Assembly (NCBI GenBank): GCA_902729315.2
Contig: LR746268.1
Coordinates: 5,687,501 to 5,751,500 of the forward strand
DNA length: 64,000 nucleotides
DNA from: Spirodela intermedia
Lineage: Eukaryota > Streptophyta > Magnoliopsida > Alismatales > Araceae
Reading direction: 5' to 3'
Part shown: one piece after another, positions 10,627-22,698 of the stretch
How the letters are laid out: the number at the start of each line of letters is the position of its first letter
How positions within the stretch are numbered: position 1 is the first letter of the stretch
Notes under the pieces: generated by a model
Seen by the model: the letters and a program-made list of their open reading frames with translations, nothing else
Databases searched by the model: none
Told to the model about the DNA's origin: nothing
Program-made: the position numbers and the translations under genes

Positions 10627-13600
10627 TCATTTCAGGATAGGAGCATAAGGAGCAGGACAGGGAGAGACAGAGTTATCTGGCAACTGGTCTATGAGATCAA
10701 CGGTTCCCTGAACACAAGAATTTAACATTTTCTTTTCCAGCCTGAGCAGTTGAGTTGCAACTCTTTTCTTGGGATCCAAGTTTTCATCCGCCAACTGGGT
10801 CACGTTGAAACCAGTTAGAACCTAGGACTAAGTGTCTTAACTGAGAACACTGCCAGGAATCGATGTAAATATTACCAAGGCTTCATCTTCACTTAGGGTT
10901 GTGGGGTAGGTTGCCAAGCGGGACGTGAAATAGTCAAAAAGTTGCTTGAGAACAGCTCGTTCCATGCATGGGCTAACCTGCTCAAATATGTCAGTCGTGA
11001 ATATTTTTAGCATCTTAGGGGATCTCAGATCCGTATGACAGCTGCACAATTATCAATAAAAACTCTAATATAAACCCTGATTAACAGAAACACGTACTCG
11101 GCTAATGACGAAAAATCCTACCATAAAATTTGACCTTTCTTCAAGCCCAAGGCTCTTGGCTTCCTCATAAAGCTTGTACCAAGTCTGTACCAAATACTCT
11201 ATTATTCCGGAGGACACGGATGGCCTCTACTGAAGTCCTCATCACAACACTCTACTAGTATTTAGATGGAGAAAATCCCAACCTACTAATTTCTCTTCTT
11301 CCTCTCCCCTAATAATTAATGATTACAATCATCAGATGGTCCAAAATATATGCTCAGTAGATAACTAGGGAAGCACACATCATATACTGATGTTGACATA
11401 TATGATGAATGTAGACCTAGATAAAGGTGCTACAAAAGAATATTTCCCTTATGTTCGCATCCAAATGCATGACTTATCGTCCCATATCGACAACATCAAG
11501 TTATAAAGGTCAACATTGAAACCTAAACTCACAGGGCATACAGGTCCTTGAGAAGAAATCACCGACTGCATTTCAGATGGATCTGAAACGTAACCTAATC
11601 GCAGATAAGGAAGCATATCCAAGATAGCTTCCTTTTCTCTTCCCACTTGCACCTGAAAATGAAGCCATATCGAATCAGATCTACACAAAATGAACCACAA
11701 AAAATAAGTTTCCATACTTGAAAGGTCTGGATGGCTAGCTTTCCATTTCTCTGGGCAACAATTCTCTTGTCTTGATATTGCGGGTCTTCCATGTTCAGTG
11801 ATGCCTAGATCAAACATGCACACACAAGAAAGTTGGTTCCCAATGAATAAGTACAACAACTGCACACCAAGGAATCCACTTCACACCTCAATTGTTAGAC
11901 GGTCATAGGGATTATCTTCGTCAACAAAACCATAGTTCAAGAGCAATCTTGAGTTTGGTTGTGGTCCACACCTGTGTAATACAAAGCTTAATATGTCCGG
12001 ATAGAATGCTATGAATGAAAAAAGAATTACTACCAGTTTTGACTGTCACTGCGCAGATGGCTCAAAGATACATTTACCGAATTTCAAGGTAAAACGAAAA
12101 ATAGAATACCACACGACAATTGATTCCCCAGCCTTGTATGGACGATCCACAACCAATTGAACATGTTCCCCGGACGCAGTCAGCATTGCTTTGCAGTTGC
12201 TCTTGTAAGCTAATAGAGGTGGCCCAAGAGGAACTAAAGCAAATCTTCGGGCCAAACTGACTTTCTGGTTTCAAAAAAACATATTTGGTAAATTTCACCA
12301 TTGATATCAGTCAAACTAGAATCTCCCACATTGGAGAGAGAAAAACAAACTGTGACTTGCAAGAGGTTTTGAGTTGGATAGCCCAATACATAAACGAGGT
12401 AGAAACCAAGACATCGACAGAAGCAGATGTAAGTGCATCATATGTTTATTGATGACAACTGTAAATTTATCGGCATTGGTTGAACGCTTTGATAAGTCAT
12501 TAAAGCAAATACACATTCACCAAGTAGACAACCTTTTCCATTGAACAGAGAGATTGAACAGTATCCTCTTCATAATCTTTTATGCAACAACCTAAGGAGA
12601 TTAATGAGAGGACTGCTAATTCAGACGTTCAGGTGTATAATACAATAACGTTTCTTTTTTTTTTTTGGGATTCTTTCTATTTCATCTGATAAACTTATTC
12701 AGTTCTTTATATTTAGCTTCTTTTTAGCGTTCTATGACATGAAGGTTAACCTCAAAGTATTAATCGGCTGTCCCTTGCTAGCCTGGCACAGCTTATGGGA
12801 CATTCTTGCCAGCCAATTGTAACTGAACGAAATTGGTACATCAAATGATTATAGCACAGCAGAAAATAAACATCTGGAGTATTGACAGGTTTGGAATGGA
12901 TTTGCAAATTGAGAAAATTGACCAAATAATTATAGGAATCTAAAACTGCTCGTGGGCAGCATTGAAAAGCAATCTTCGCAACAGTCTAGTGGTAAGAGCT
13001 AACATATATCTAAAAAAGTGCGGAAAATATTTTATCATGGCATACAAAGGAACATAGATACAAAATATAAAAATAAAGGTCCTTAAATCCCCCCATATGC
13101 CTATGGCTTATTTTCCAAGCTTGTATCTGACATTCGTGTCCATATCAACGCTTGACACCCATTCCGGGGATAAGTTATATACTACATTGTTAGCGTAGAC
13201 GACTTTGTGCCCTTGATTGTTTGAACAGTCAAATGTGAAGGCATGTAAATTGTTCTTGCTTTCCCAAACCCCAGAGAGTCTTGTCACGTGACCCCACATC
13301 AATTTCAAGTTTTCTGGTCCTCAGTGGAGCTCTGTAAAGAGCTTGTTCTAGCCTGTCTTTTGAAGAGAATACACAATTAAAGGAGTCTTCGGGTTTCCAA
13401 TTTAATGGATACATATTTCAAATGAACTTCAGCAGCCTTTTCTTCGCACGATAATTTCACATTAGGATCTATAACGATATAAAAACATTGATTTAAAGCT
13501 TAATCATAAGCAAAAGGCCTACTAGACTGTTACAGCTTCATATAATACAAAATGGAAGAAGTCGCAATCAATATCTTACCTGTAGATGGACAACACAAGA

Positions 13601-16600
13601 CTGAACTGCAACAAAAGCCTGCTTGAAAATCTCGAACGGAAAGGCCTCGGTGGGAATATCATAAGGGTATTGCTGAAATATTATAGATCAAGAATGAAGA
13701 AACAAACACAACTATTTTCAAGTGTTGTTAATTTCACAACGAAACTCACCTTAAATAATGACCCAGCCATGAACCACACAGTATCAAGCTCGTTATATTC
13801 CCTTTTGATTCCTTCTCCTCTCTCAAGAACCTCAGTCTGCAGTAGTATCATAAAAGAAATAACCTCTAAGGATTATGAAAACCTTTAATATGCTACTTCG
13901 ACAAATCATTTGATGGCTAACAAAGAAGCATGTCAGGAAAGAAATGATGCATTATTAGAAGCCCGAGATTCAACTGATGCAGCAAGTAATATTAATATCT
14001 ATTCAAAATCCCAAAAGGTTGTTTATTTCTTCACCAAAGCCCAAGCAGATCAATATTTAAATGAGAAGGTCAAGATAATATGGATTAGTGAGAATTGAAG
14101 CTCATCAACTTGATCTCCCAAGCCTGCTTCTGTTTTTGCACCTTTCGGGGATATTGTTATGTTGCAGCAGAACCATGGAGAGATCTACATGATAGAGAAA
14201 GTCTACAGCTTAAAGACTTTTGATGAGTACGTTCAGTCAAAGTTTATCATCAAATCAAAATGAGACCACATGAACTAGTCCGAGAGGCTGTCCTACAAAC
14301 AAGAACTGGCTTACAAACAGTAGGAATTGGCAATCCATGCTCATACAAGCACCTTCAAGCATATTACCTGGAAAGCTGAGTATCTTTCAAGCATATTCAA
14401 TCTCCCAGAACATCGTGGATCTAAATGGAATGCATAGCTATTATGCAGTGTTGAATGTTGAATTGTGCAGCTACTCTGATGCCAAGCATAGCAGCGCAAT
14501 TTCGGACTCCTATCTTCTGTTGAATTGTCAATGAGTTAATGCGCATGCTTCCAGAGGTGAAGGTTGAGTTTGGCTAGTATGCTCCTCCAAAAGATTGAGC
14601 TGTATGCTGGATCTTGAATTTGAGATCTTGGAGTCGAAGTTATAAATCAAATGAAACGTAAAAAAAATTAAAGATTTTGTGCGCCTTGATATTATGGTTT
14701 TGGGGATGTTGTCAGATGTTAACCACTTCTGAATGTTGAATGAATAAATATTACTTATCTAACGATAAAGTATGTGGCATACCACTCATTAACTCAAAAA
14801 CATGGTGCTACATACCTCATTCCTTCAGTTAAAAAGAAAGTGAGTTTTTAGGTGGTTACCTTTGTGGGACTGCCAGTCAGGTAAGAGAGTTCACTTTCAG
14901 ACCAAAGAAGTGGAGATTCCACGGCAAGCTGACCTCGCCCTCGTTGACGATCAAGCTCCCTAATAAAAGGGTACCAAAAAGATTCCCTTCCCTGCTTTTT
15001 TTCATACATAAGATACAATGCCAAGCAGGCTAACTCTGATAGCTTGTTTGTTGTCAGTAGTTCCGCTGCATAAACATAAGAATATCCTTTTCCTCATCAA
15101 ATACTACAGAAAATGAAAATAAAAACAGTGAGAGGAATAGAATGCAGCACTTTTTTCTGTAGTACTTCAAGGAAATGAGGAAGGTGGTCAAAGCATACAG
15201 CCTTTAGACTCGTAAAGGATACAGAAAAATCTTTCTTTAGAATACAACCCAAGTAGTCTAGGCAAAACACATCTAAGCACCCGAAAAAAGCAAAAAACCC
15301 AAAGAGGGAAATAACACTTAAAATCAAACATGAAACCCCATACAATCAACGTGACATCACCTAGGGTCAAGTGCTGCAAAAAGCCAAGAAAAAAGCACAG
15401 AAGGGATACAATCTGATGCCACTCTACAAAAGTTCCATGTCAATCCCGTGGCATATTAGTGGCTAGAAGATAGTGAACCAGTATATGCATGAGTATATCG
15501 TGTCTATTTGGAAGATCAAATCACCACTAAAATATAACAATAGAACCTTCTCATAATCGTTTCATATGTAAAATGAACATTTTCTAACAGCAGGTTAGAC
15601 TCTAGAAGGTAGTACCTGAACTACCCGAAATCAGTATCCCTTGTCGTCCATTCCCACTAAGAATTGCTTAATCCAGACAGTTGCTCCCATTTTTCAGCCG
15701 TTCAAATGGTTTAATTCCCTGTATGCGTCCATCTACATCCTCTAATTGGGTTTGTATCCATACCCAATCGAGCTAGACCTTGAACATAAGAATGAACATC
15801 CCTCAAGTTGTGAAAGAATTCTGTCGATTAAACAACCCAAAGATTTTTCATAGGGGGCTCAGTAATCCATGCTTGCCTTCTCATGTGCGTACAAGCAGCA
15901 CAATCTCAAACATCAAGGAGAAATTATACCACTGCTGGTCAATGGTGGAAAATTCCAACGGGTCATCTCCATAAGGAGATATACCTTCACAGCAGATCTC
16001 CAGTAAATAACTCCATTTGGATCCAAACCCAATCACTAAGCAAGATTATTTATTTTCCCATCTCCAAATAGCCTTATCCAGCTATTGAATTGCAAGGGTT
16101 ACTTATCCTTAATTTCTCTACAACCTCAATTTGGTTCTCCTTTTACTCTTCCAGCATGCTTTGTAAATAAATTTAAATCCAAAACTGCTCTTTTCACAGG
16201 GCTTGCACAGCAGAGAACTACTGGTACTTCCTTAACCCATTAGTGTCATTTAATTTCATAACTAAAAAATCAGTTCAATCAACTAGTCAATAAAATCTTA
16301 AAGTATGATCAACCATTGATGTCGACAGCATACAAAGTCCAAGACTTTAAACCCTAATAAGATAAATTCTAAGCATTAACCCACATTACCGGGCTATTTT
16401 GGTTCTTATGATGAAATTTACCATGGTCAGTTTAGAATGTGAACAAATCTTTATTAAGCCATTTACTCTGATGCTACTAGATTCTTTTAATTTATCAATT
16501 TGGTGTATATCTCTGGATTAGTGAAACAGTTTTACACCTTGCCACACAATTAATTTGTTGAACAACTAATCTTGTCACATCATTTTGCCATGGTTAGGCA

Positions 16601-17726
16601 ATAACTTTTTTACTGCATTTTTTCTCTTCCTCATATGCGTCTTGGCAAGCATTCAGTTTCGCCCTGAAAATCGAAGCAATCCTATCAACAAAAGATAGCT
16701 GCCAATCATTACAAATGTGAAGCAAGATGTGATAACATTCATCATGGAAGATCTCTATTCCTAATGCCATGTACTTTTATTGACCCAAATTTAAGTAGTA
16801 AAAAGTTTTGTAAAGACACCATGGAAACGAATAATTATATGGATGGCAATTACTGAAGAAAGATGAAAAAAATGAATTAAAAATAGTAAACATTGATGTT
16901 TCTCACAGCTCCAAGGTTAAAAAGCCCCTAAGAATTTATATGGTGACTATATAAAATATTTAGTGTAGCATTTTCCCATGCAATGGATACCATACATTAT
17001 CGCATGGCCAAGTAATTACTTAAAAAGGAAATGAAACACCAAAGGAACTTTGAAAGGATGACCATACGATTGCGAAAAATTACAGAATCTGAAAAAGTAT
17101 TCAAAAATGTTCTGAGCAGATCATTTTTGATCCACATTGCAATCAATTTTTTATTCCTGAAGAAAAAAAATGATGCTACGGGGAAAAAGACGAATACTGC
17201 GCACTTACCAACTGTCTCATCCCCTAGGACTCTCTCCAAGGTAACTACCAAGGAATTTGGCACTGAAAAAGCCACATCACCAGCCTGCAGTAGTCATGGT
17301 CTCAACTCGACATTCTCCGGATAAAACATTGAATAGATGGTTCGCAGCTATGAGAGGTACCTGAAGATCATCGCTCGCTGCAACGTAATGAATGGAGCAG
17401 TGCTTCCCGTCTTGTGGCGCCCTCTCCTTGAGCAATACCTTGCACGGAGGCAATCCCTGGCTGTGCAGCCAAGATTTCAAATCTATGCCCTCGTCTTTCT
17501 TCACCTTCTTGCCAGATGCAGGGGATTTCGACTCTTCCCTTTGATTCCCAGCAACCAGCGTCTCCGCTCCCCCGCAGGCCGTCCAGATGCCTCGGCGGCG
17601 GAGGGCAAACAAGCGGTTCGAGGGTCTTGGACCCCTGAGGAGGGAAAGCGACGCAACGGGGGGAAAGGAGGAGAGTATTCGACGCGAGGGGGAGGGAGTG
17701 GGACTGCGAACGGTAGCAACATCCAT
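10627..17726 (-). CDS. SET-domain protein of the Rubisco LSMT-like family, plastid-targeted
   Basis: Eleven exons encode 514 residues: 17726-17361, 17284-17209, 15065-14860, 13836-13750, 13672-13580, 12264-12110, 11971-11887, 11804-11718, 11652-11533, 10977-10876 and 10794-10627. All introns are GT-AG and phases agree. Residues 1-50 are rich in Ser/Arg/Pro and poor in acids, like a chloroplast transit peptide. A split SET domain follows (GIDLKSWLHSQGLPP through NYGFVDEDNPYD, about 340-349), and then the helical substrate-binding domain of plant Rubisco/aldolase lysine methyltransferases (YQDKRIVAQRNGKL..DMLPYLRLGY). The length and text agree with what I recall of Arabidopsis At5g14260. Where typical LSMT enzymes carry a PLADMINHS-like motif, this protein has LVPLGPPLLAYKSN (286-299), so the AdoMet-contacting Asn-His pair is missing and activity is doubtful. 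An in-frame upstream ATG at 17900 would spoil the transit peptide and lies upstream of the TATA box. Confidence 0.9.
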
Positions 17727-18464
17727 GGCGGCGCGACGGGAGAAACGCAGCTTAGGGTTACGACCGGGGAGAAGGCATGCCACCTCGGCTGTGAGTATAT
17801 AGCACTGCCGTCGTCGTCTTCCCTGGTGGCGCGCCGGCGAGCAGAGAGAGAGAGAGAGAGAGAGGCCGCAGAGAATTTTTTTCCCTCGCTGCGGGTCCAT
17901 GCCTACAAGCTCCAGCAGGATAAGAAACGGACCCAGCCGTGCCCCACACTCAGATTCGCACGTGGGAGGGTTACAAATGCCTGGGCCGCACGCTCTGGGC
18001 TATAGGGCGGAAAACGTACACGGTATGTGCGCCACGATTTGTATCATATTCCGGTGTTCGCAATTCAGTCGGAGTCAGCGCTGAGGGTATTTGGATTTCG
18101 CCGAGTCTCCTCGACCAGAACGAAGCTCTCCCGCAACATTGTGGTGCCCCTAGGTCATCAGTTCCATTTGCTCCTTCCTTCCTTCTTCCCGCCCATCCCA
18201 GGGGCGAAGCCTGGATATCATGCGCTCCGAGAATTCAGCTCCATCTGTTGGGTTTCTTTCTTCAGGATTGTCGACTGTCCGAGTTACGAAATGCCGCTGT
18301 TGATTTTTTCCCTCCCTTCCCTGATATCGGACGTAATTTGCTTTCTGCATCGCCTTTTTCGTCTTCAGTATTGATATCTGGGGTTCTCCTTTGGGCTCCC
18401 TGATTCCTACCTAGCCTTTTGGTGGAACTCCGCTTGGTAGGTTATCCTCTCGTCGATTTTCATC
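17727..18464. promoter_or_regulatory. Divergent promoter between SET-domain gene and CDKG
   Basis: The two start codons are 738 bp apart and point away from each other. On the SET side a TATA-like TATATAGC lies at 17796-17803 (GCTATATA on the - strand). A telo-box-like core (ACCCTAA on the - strand, 17753-17759) would fall in the short leader. A (GA)n tract lies at 17843-17864, an ACGTG core near 17960 and a TGGGCC site II motif at 17982. No clear TATA box was found on the CDKG side. Telo-box plus site II is a combination known from cell-cycle and housekeeping promoters, which fits a CDK partner; shared control is an inference. Confidence 0.55.
17843..17864. repeat. (GA)n microsatellite in the divergent promoter
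   Basis: About 11 GA units lie just upstream of the SET-gene TATA-like element and read as (CT)n on that gene's strand. This position beside a core promoter recurs at several genes in the window. Confidence 0.85.
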
Positions 18465-21303
18465 ATGGCGACGGGTAAGCACGGAGGGCATCAAGAAGGC
18501 GCTTTGAGGAGTAGGGACAGGGAGCCCGAGGCTTCAAGAAGAAAAGACTATCGGCCTGGAGACAGTGGCGACCAGGTGGGTTCGGTGCGGAAGCCGTTCG
18601 GCCATGATAACCAGGACCTTGTTCGGGATCGACCCAATGATGTCATAGAGAACGGAGTGACAAATGGTTTCAGCAGGGCCACATCAAGCGGCAGCAGCTC
18701 TAGCAGTGGTAGTGGTGGGGAAGATGGATATAGGACGCGGCATCTGAATGGCAGATCAGCTGATAGGGAACCCGGAGAGCTATCAAGCGGAAACGGGTCG
18801 GATGAGACTGATGTTTCAAGCCTGGAGAACGGAGCTGCGTCGCCTCCTACCAAGAGAAGGAAGTTTTCTCCAGTTATGTGGGGTAGCCACGACGATGAGC
18901 AGTTCCCTGTTCTTCCTGCAGGAAGCAAGAACTCTGAAATCAATGTTCCACTGCCTCCTCCGCCTCCTCCCTTGCCTCAGGGGTTTGTTCCGTCGAAGAG
19001 TATTGCGATTGTAAATCCGGTTGAATCATTGTCTGCGATCGATGCCGACATCTCTGTGACAACAGCGAAGGAAAAGCCCTGGAGTACTGATCTTGAATCC
19101 GGGCATCTGGAAGAAGATGAAGACTCCTACATTCCTACATGGAACATCGCAGCTTCAAGATGGGCTGAAGGGAACGGCTCTTTTGAGCAGGAAGAGCCTC
19201 AAGATGTTGGTCAGGCCAATTTTCCCGAGGAAAGTATAAAATATCCGGAGCCTGTTTCCACAAGATTGCACCACAAGGGTCTAACCCCTGAGCCTGGAGA
19301 GGTGATTATAAGGGAATGTTCTGAAGGCAGCACTCCCAGGTCTTCCGATTCTAGAGAACTTGGAGAAAAAAGCCACGATTTTGACGTTGACAATAACGAT
19401 TATATGTCTGTTGATGAAGAAGACGCGCCCATGCCACAACCAGATGCAGACTCTGAAGCAGAGAGTGAATTAACGAAGACTCTGACATCCTCTCATCCTC
19501 CACTACGGTGCATAAACATGCTACAAAGCTGCAGAAGTGTTGATGAGTTTGAGAGGCTGAACAAGATAAATGAAGGTACTTATGGTGTTGTGTATAGAGC
19601 AAAAGATAAGAAGACCGGAGAAGTAGTAGCGTTAAAAAAGGTAAAAATGGAGAAAGAGAGAGAGGGTTTCCCGCTAACATCACTCAGGGAGATAAACATT
19701 CTGCTTTCACTCCATCATCCCTCTATTGTAGATGTTAAAGAGGTTGTAGTGGGAAGCAGTCTTGATAGCATTTTCATGGTTATGGAATACATGGAACATG
19801 ATCTTAAAGGGCTTATGGATGTGATGAAGCAGCCATTTAGCCAGAGTGAGGTTAAGTGTTTAATGCTGCAGCTTCTGGAGGGTGTCAAGTATCTTCATGA
19901 TAACTGGGTTCTTCACAGGTATTTTCTTTTTTACTAGGTCTGTTTTTCTCTTTTCATCATCTCTCTCAATGCAATCTGGTGATGCCTCCAACTGATCTTA
20001 ATTTAGGGATTTGAAGACTTCTAATCTTCTGGTGAACAATCATGGTGATCTGAAGATATGCGATTTTGGATTGTCTCGTCAGTATGGCAGCCCATTGAAA
20101 CCGTACACTCACTTAGTGGTTACTCTATGGTACAGGTGTGTTCAAAAGCGTCTGAATGTGTTTCGTTGTCTCCAAACATTTTTTTCTCTCATATGCATGC
20201 TATGGTTTTCAGGGGGAAAAAGGCCCAAGTGGTAACTCTTTATCCTTCCTGTGTTTATGGTATTGGCCAACTCATGGTCCTTGTGTATCGCAGGGCTCCA
20301 GAACTACTCCTTGGAGCCAAAGAATACTCAACAGATATTGACATGTGGTCGTTGGGGTGCATAATGGCTGAATTACTGGCAAAGGAGCCTCTGTTTGGTG
20401 GCAGAACTGAAGTTGATCAGCTGGACAAGGTAATAACTATTTTACATACCATGCATTTTTTCGAAGACAATTGTTTCATCGTTTCCCTCATGAGAAAACT
20501 ATGCCACAGATATTCAGAATACTTGGTACCCCCAATGAAAGAATTTGGCCAGGATTTGCTAAACTACCTGGTGTCAAAGTCAACTTCATCAAACAACCGT
20601 AGGTCACTTGTTCCCATTTATTTTTAATTTGATCTCTTGAAGGTGGCTCACAGTAATAATAAGATTATACCAGTACATTATCTCTATTTTCCGGATTTCT
20701 GCTTATGGCTTTCCCTGGACAAATTTCATGGATAACATCAAGGGAGGTTTTAACGCAATATGCTGGTCAGTCACTGAGCAATGCCCTTCTTAACAGGTAC
20801 AACAAGTTGAGAGAAAAGTTTCCAGCGACATCCTTCTGTGGACGTCCCACTCTGTCCGAGGCTGGATTCGACTTACTTAACCAACTGTTAACTTATGACC
20901 CTGAGAAGGTATCGTCAACCAAGATAAACAGGGCACAGTTCAGTCCTGCTATGTTCTCTTACTATATATATAACTTCCTGAATTTTATTGTCACATTTTG
21001 CACATGCAGCGAATAACAGCAGATGCTGCCCTTAACCATGAATGGTTCTGTGAAGTTCCTCTGCCCAAATCGAAAGACTTCATGCCAACATTCCCTGCAC
21101 AAAATGCTCAAGACAGGTGTCCATGCTTATCATTTACCAGTTATATGTATTTGCTTAGAGTTTATATCTTGCAACTTTTTAGCTTGATTTATATTCATGT
21201 TAGGCGCTCTCGAAGAATATTGAGGAGTCCAGATCCACTTGAAGAGCAAAGGAGGAAGGAACTGGAACAAGGAGAAATTGGCAGCAGGGGTCTGTTCGGT
21301 TAA
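18465..21303 (+). CDS. CDKG: Cyclin-dependent kinase, G-type (CDKG / CDK11-like)
   Basis: Seven exons encode 708 residues: 18465-19918, 20007-20135, 20294-20429, 20510-20598, 20797-20908, 21010-21116 and 21204-21303. The N-terminal ~360 residues are Ser/Asp/Glu-rich, with a basic PTKRRKF nuclear-localisation-like motif and a run of prolines. The kinase domain starts near 362 with EGTYGVV, including the inhibitory Thr-Tyr pair. The cyclin-binding helix is PLTSLRE (403-409), a one-residue variant of the PITSLRE that marks the CDK11/CDKG class. HRD (484-486), DFG (504-506), T-loop [15 protein letters not shown] and [16 protein letters not shown] are present. All catalytic residues look intact. 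CDKG kinases pair with L-type cyclins and regulate pre-mRNA splicing, thermosensitive alternative splicing and meiotic synapsis in plants. The C-terminal extension is Arg/Glu-rich. Confidence 0.93.
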
Positions 21304-22200
21304 GTGATTATAAATCAAATAAACCAACGGGGACTCGCCTATGCAGGTTTGTGGCTTTTGCCAGGAAATTTGCGTCGGTGAAGTGTTCATGTGGGAGATG
21401 ACCCGCTTTCAAAAGAGGTGAGGTGAGGTGGCTTGCCACGAAGTTCTGCAACACGTGTAAATGTCTGGCAACGATTGATGCTGTTCTCTAGCAGGCACTT
21501 TCAGTTGATTTGGATCAAGCAAAAACATATCCTCTCGCTTCGGCAAAATGAATTTTATTGAAGGGTGTCTTTTATCCACCTATGTTGATGGCCATAAATG
21601 TGCATCCTTTATGCAGCCTGCATTTCAAGGCATGGCATACTATCTTTTAATTTTAGTGAAATCAGGTTCTAAGGACTTGTGCTGTAAATCATTTTCATTT
21701 GGCCACTGTAAACAGAAATCTTAAATCCTGGTTTTCAGTACCATAAATCTTCAAATTGTGCTGTCAAGAGGCAATGCTTGTGTAGTGAAGAGTTTCTTTT
21801 GCTTCTCATGCCTTAAGATATAAGGAGGAAACCTAACCACGAAGGTATTGATACTGCTCTTTGATCTGTATGCTGTAGAATTTGATGCTGTTCTTTTATC
21901 CTTTCTTTGCCTTAATTCTCCCTTAAAAGATTGCGTATCTTTTATCTTGTTATCTCCATTTTGAATACGACTTCTTCTTGTTTGGATGAGCTGAAGCAAT
22001 GCAGCAAAGAAGACAGTTTTCACACTTGCGAACAAGTTTGATGTAGCTGATAATTGATCTTGTGTAAACGTACCTTGGCTAGATGTCGCCTTGCAGATGT
22101 CCGGCGTCAAACGATTAGTTGGTCTGCATCAGCCATTGAATTTTATCTGAGATACAATTCAACCAGCTGGTCGACGAAATGCCTGAAAAACATATTTCTT
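21304..22200. other. CDKG 3' flank, no further gene seen
   Basis: This is probable 3' UTR and intergenic DNA. A 119-codon frame on the - strand (21751-22110) has no recognisable domain and no splice context, and I regard it as chance. Confidence 0.4.
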
Positions 22201-22204
22201 TCAG

Positions 22205-22400
22205 GATTACAGTGTGAAGATAAGCAAGGTGCGGTTCAACGACATCAGGGGACTGGCGACGCCGGTGGTGGTGAACTTCGACTGTAGCCGCAGCAGCCCT
22301 TGCAGGGCATCTTTCTGCAGGACTTTCAGCTCACCTTCGGTGACAGGCCCCCGCGCAGTCCTGTATGCACATGGACGGCGCCACTTGAGGCGTAATGGCT
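22205..22400 (+). pseudogene. Polygalacturonase (GH28) C-terminal exon remnant
   Basis: Translation from 22207 gives DYSVKISKVRFNDIRGLATP, then VVVNFDCSRSSPC. This resembles the end of plant GH28 pectinases (V-x-I-S-x-V-x-F-x-N-I-R-G ... F-x-C-S-x-S-x-P-C-x-G-I-x-L-Q-D). After SSPCR the frame slips: the next frame reads IFLQDFQLTF, so one base is missing. No other GH28 exon is nearby. It is a single decayed exon rather than a gene. Confidence 0.6.
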
Positions 22401-22698
22401 CCGCCCAGTCGCCTTTAGGCGGGATCAGAAAGCGGCGCTTGCCTTACTCTATGAGGCATTTACACAAGCAGATAGACGGCATCAGTAGTGATGAGATGCG
22501 GCTACTAGTGTAACATCAAAGCAACGGACATGAAAGAACTCATTTGTGAAAATGCATTCTGACAAGTGGTCAAAACGGGATTCTCCTCTCCAGAGTTCGG
22601 CACAGTGAACGGTTGAGAACCGCTCGCCTCCTCTCTCTCTCTGAATAGACGTTTTTCTCAACATCTGTGGGAACCAGCGTGAAGAAGATTCGTAGGCT

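Noticed and set aside
17727-17900. Upstream in-frame start for the SET protein
   Set aside because: It would translate the TATA-like element and the CT tract. The transit-peptide-like sequence begins at the internal Met at 17726.
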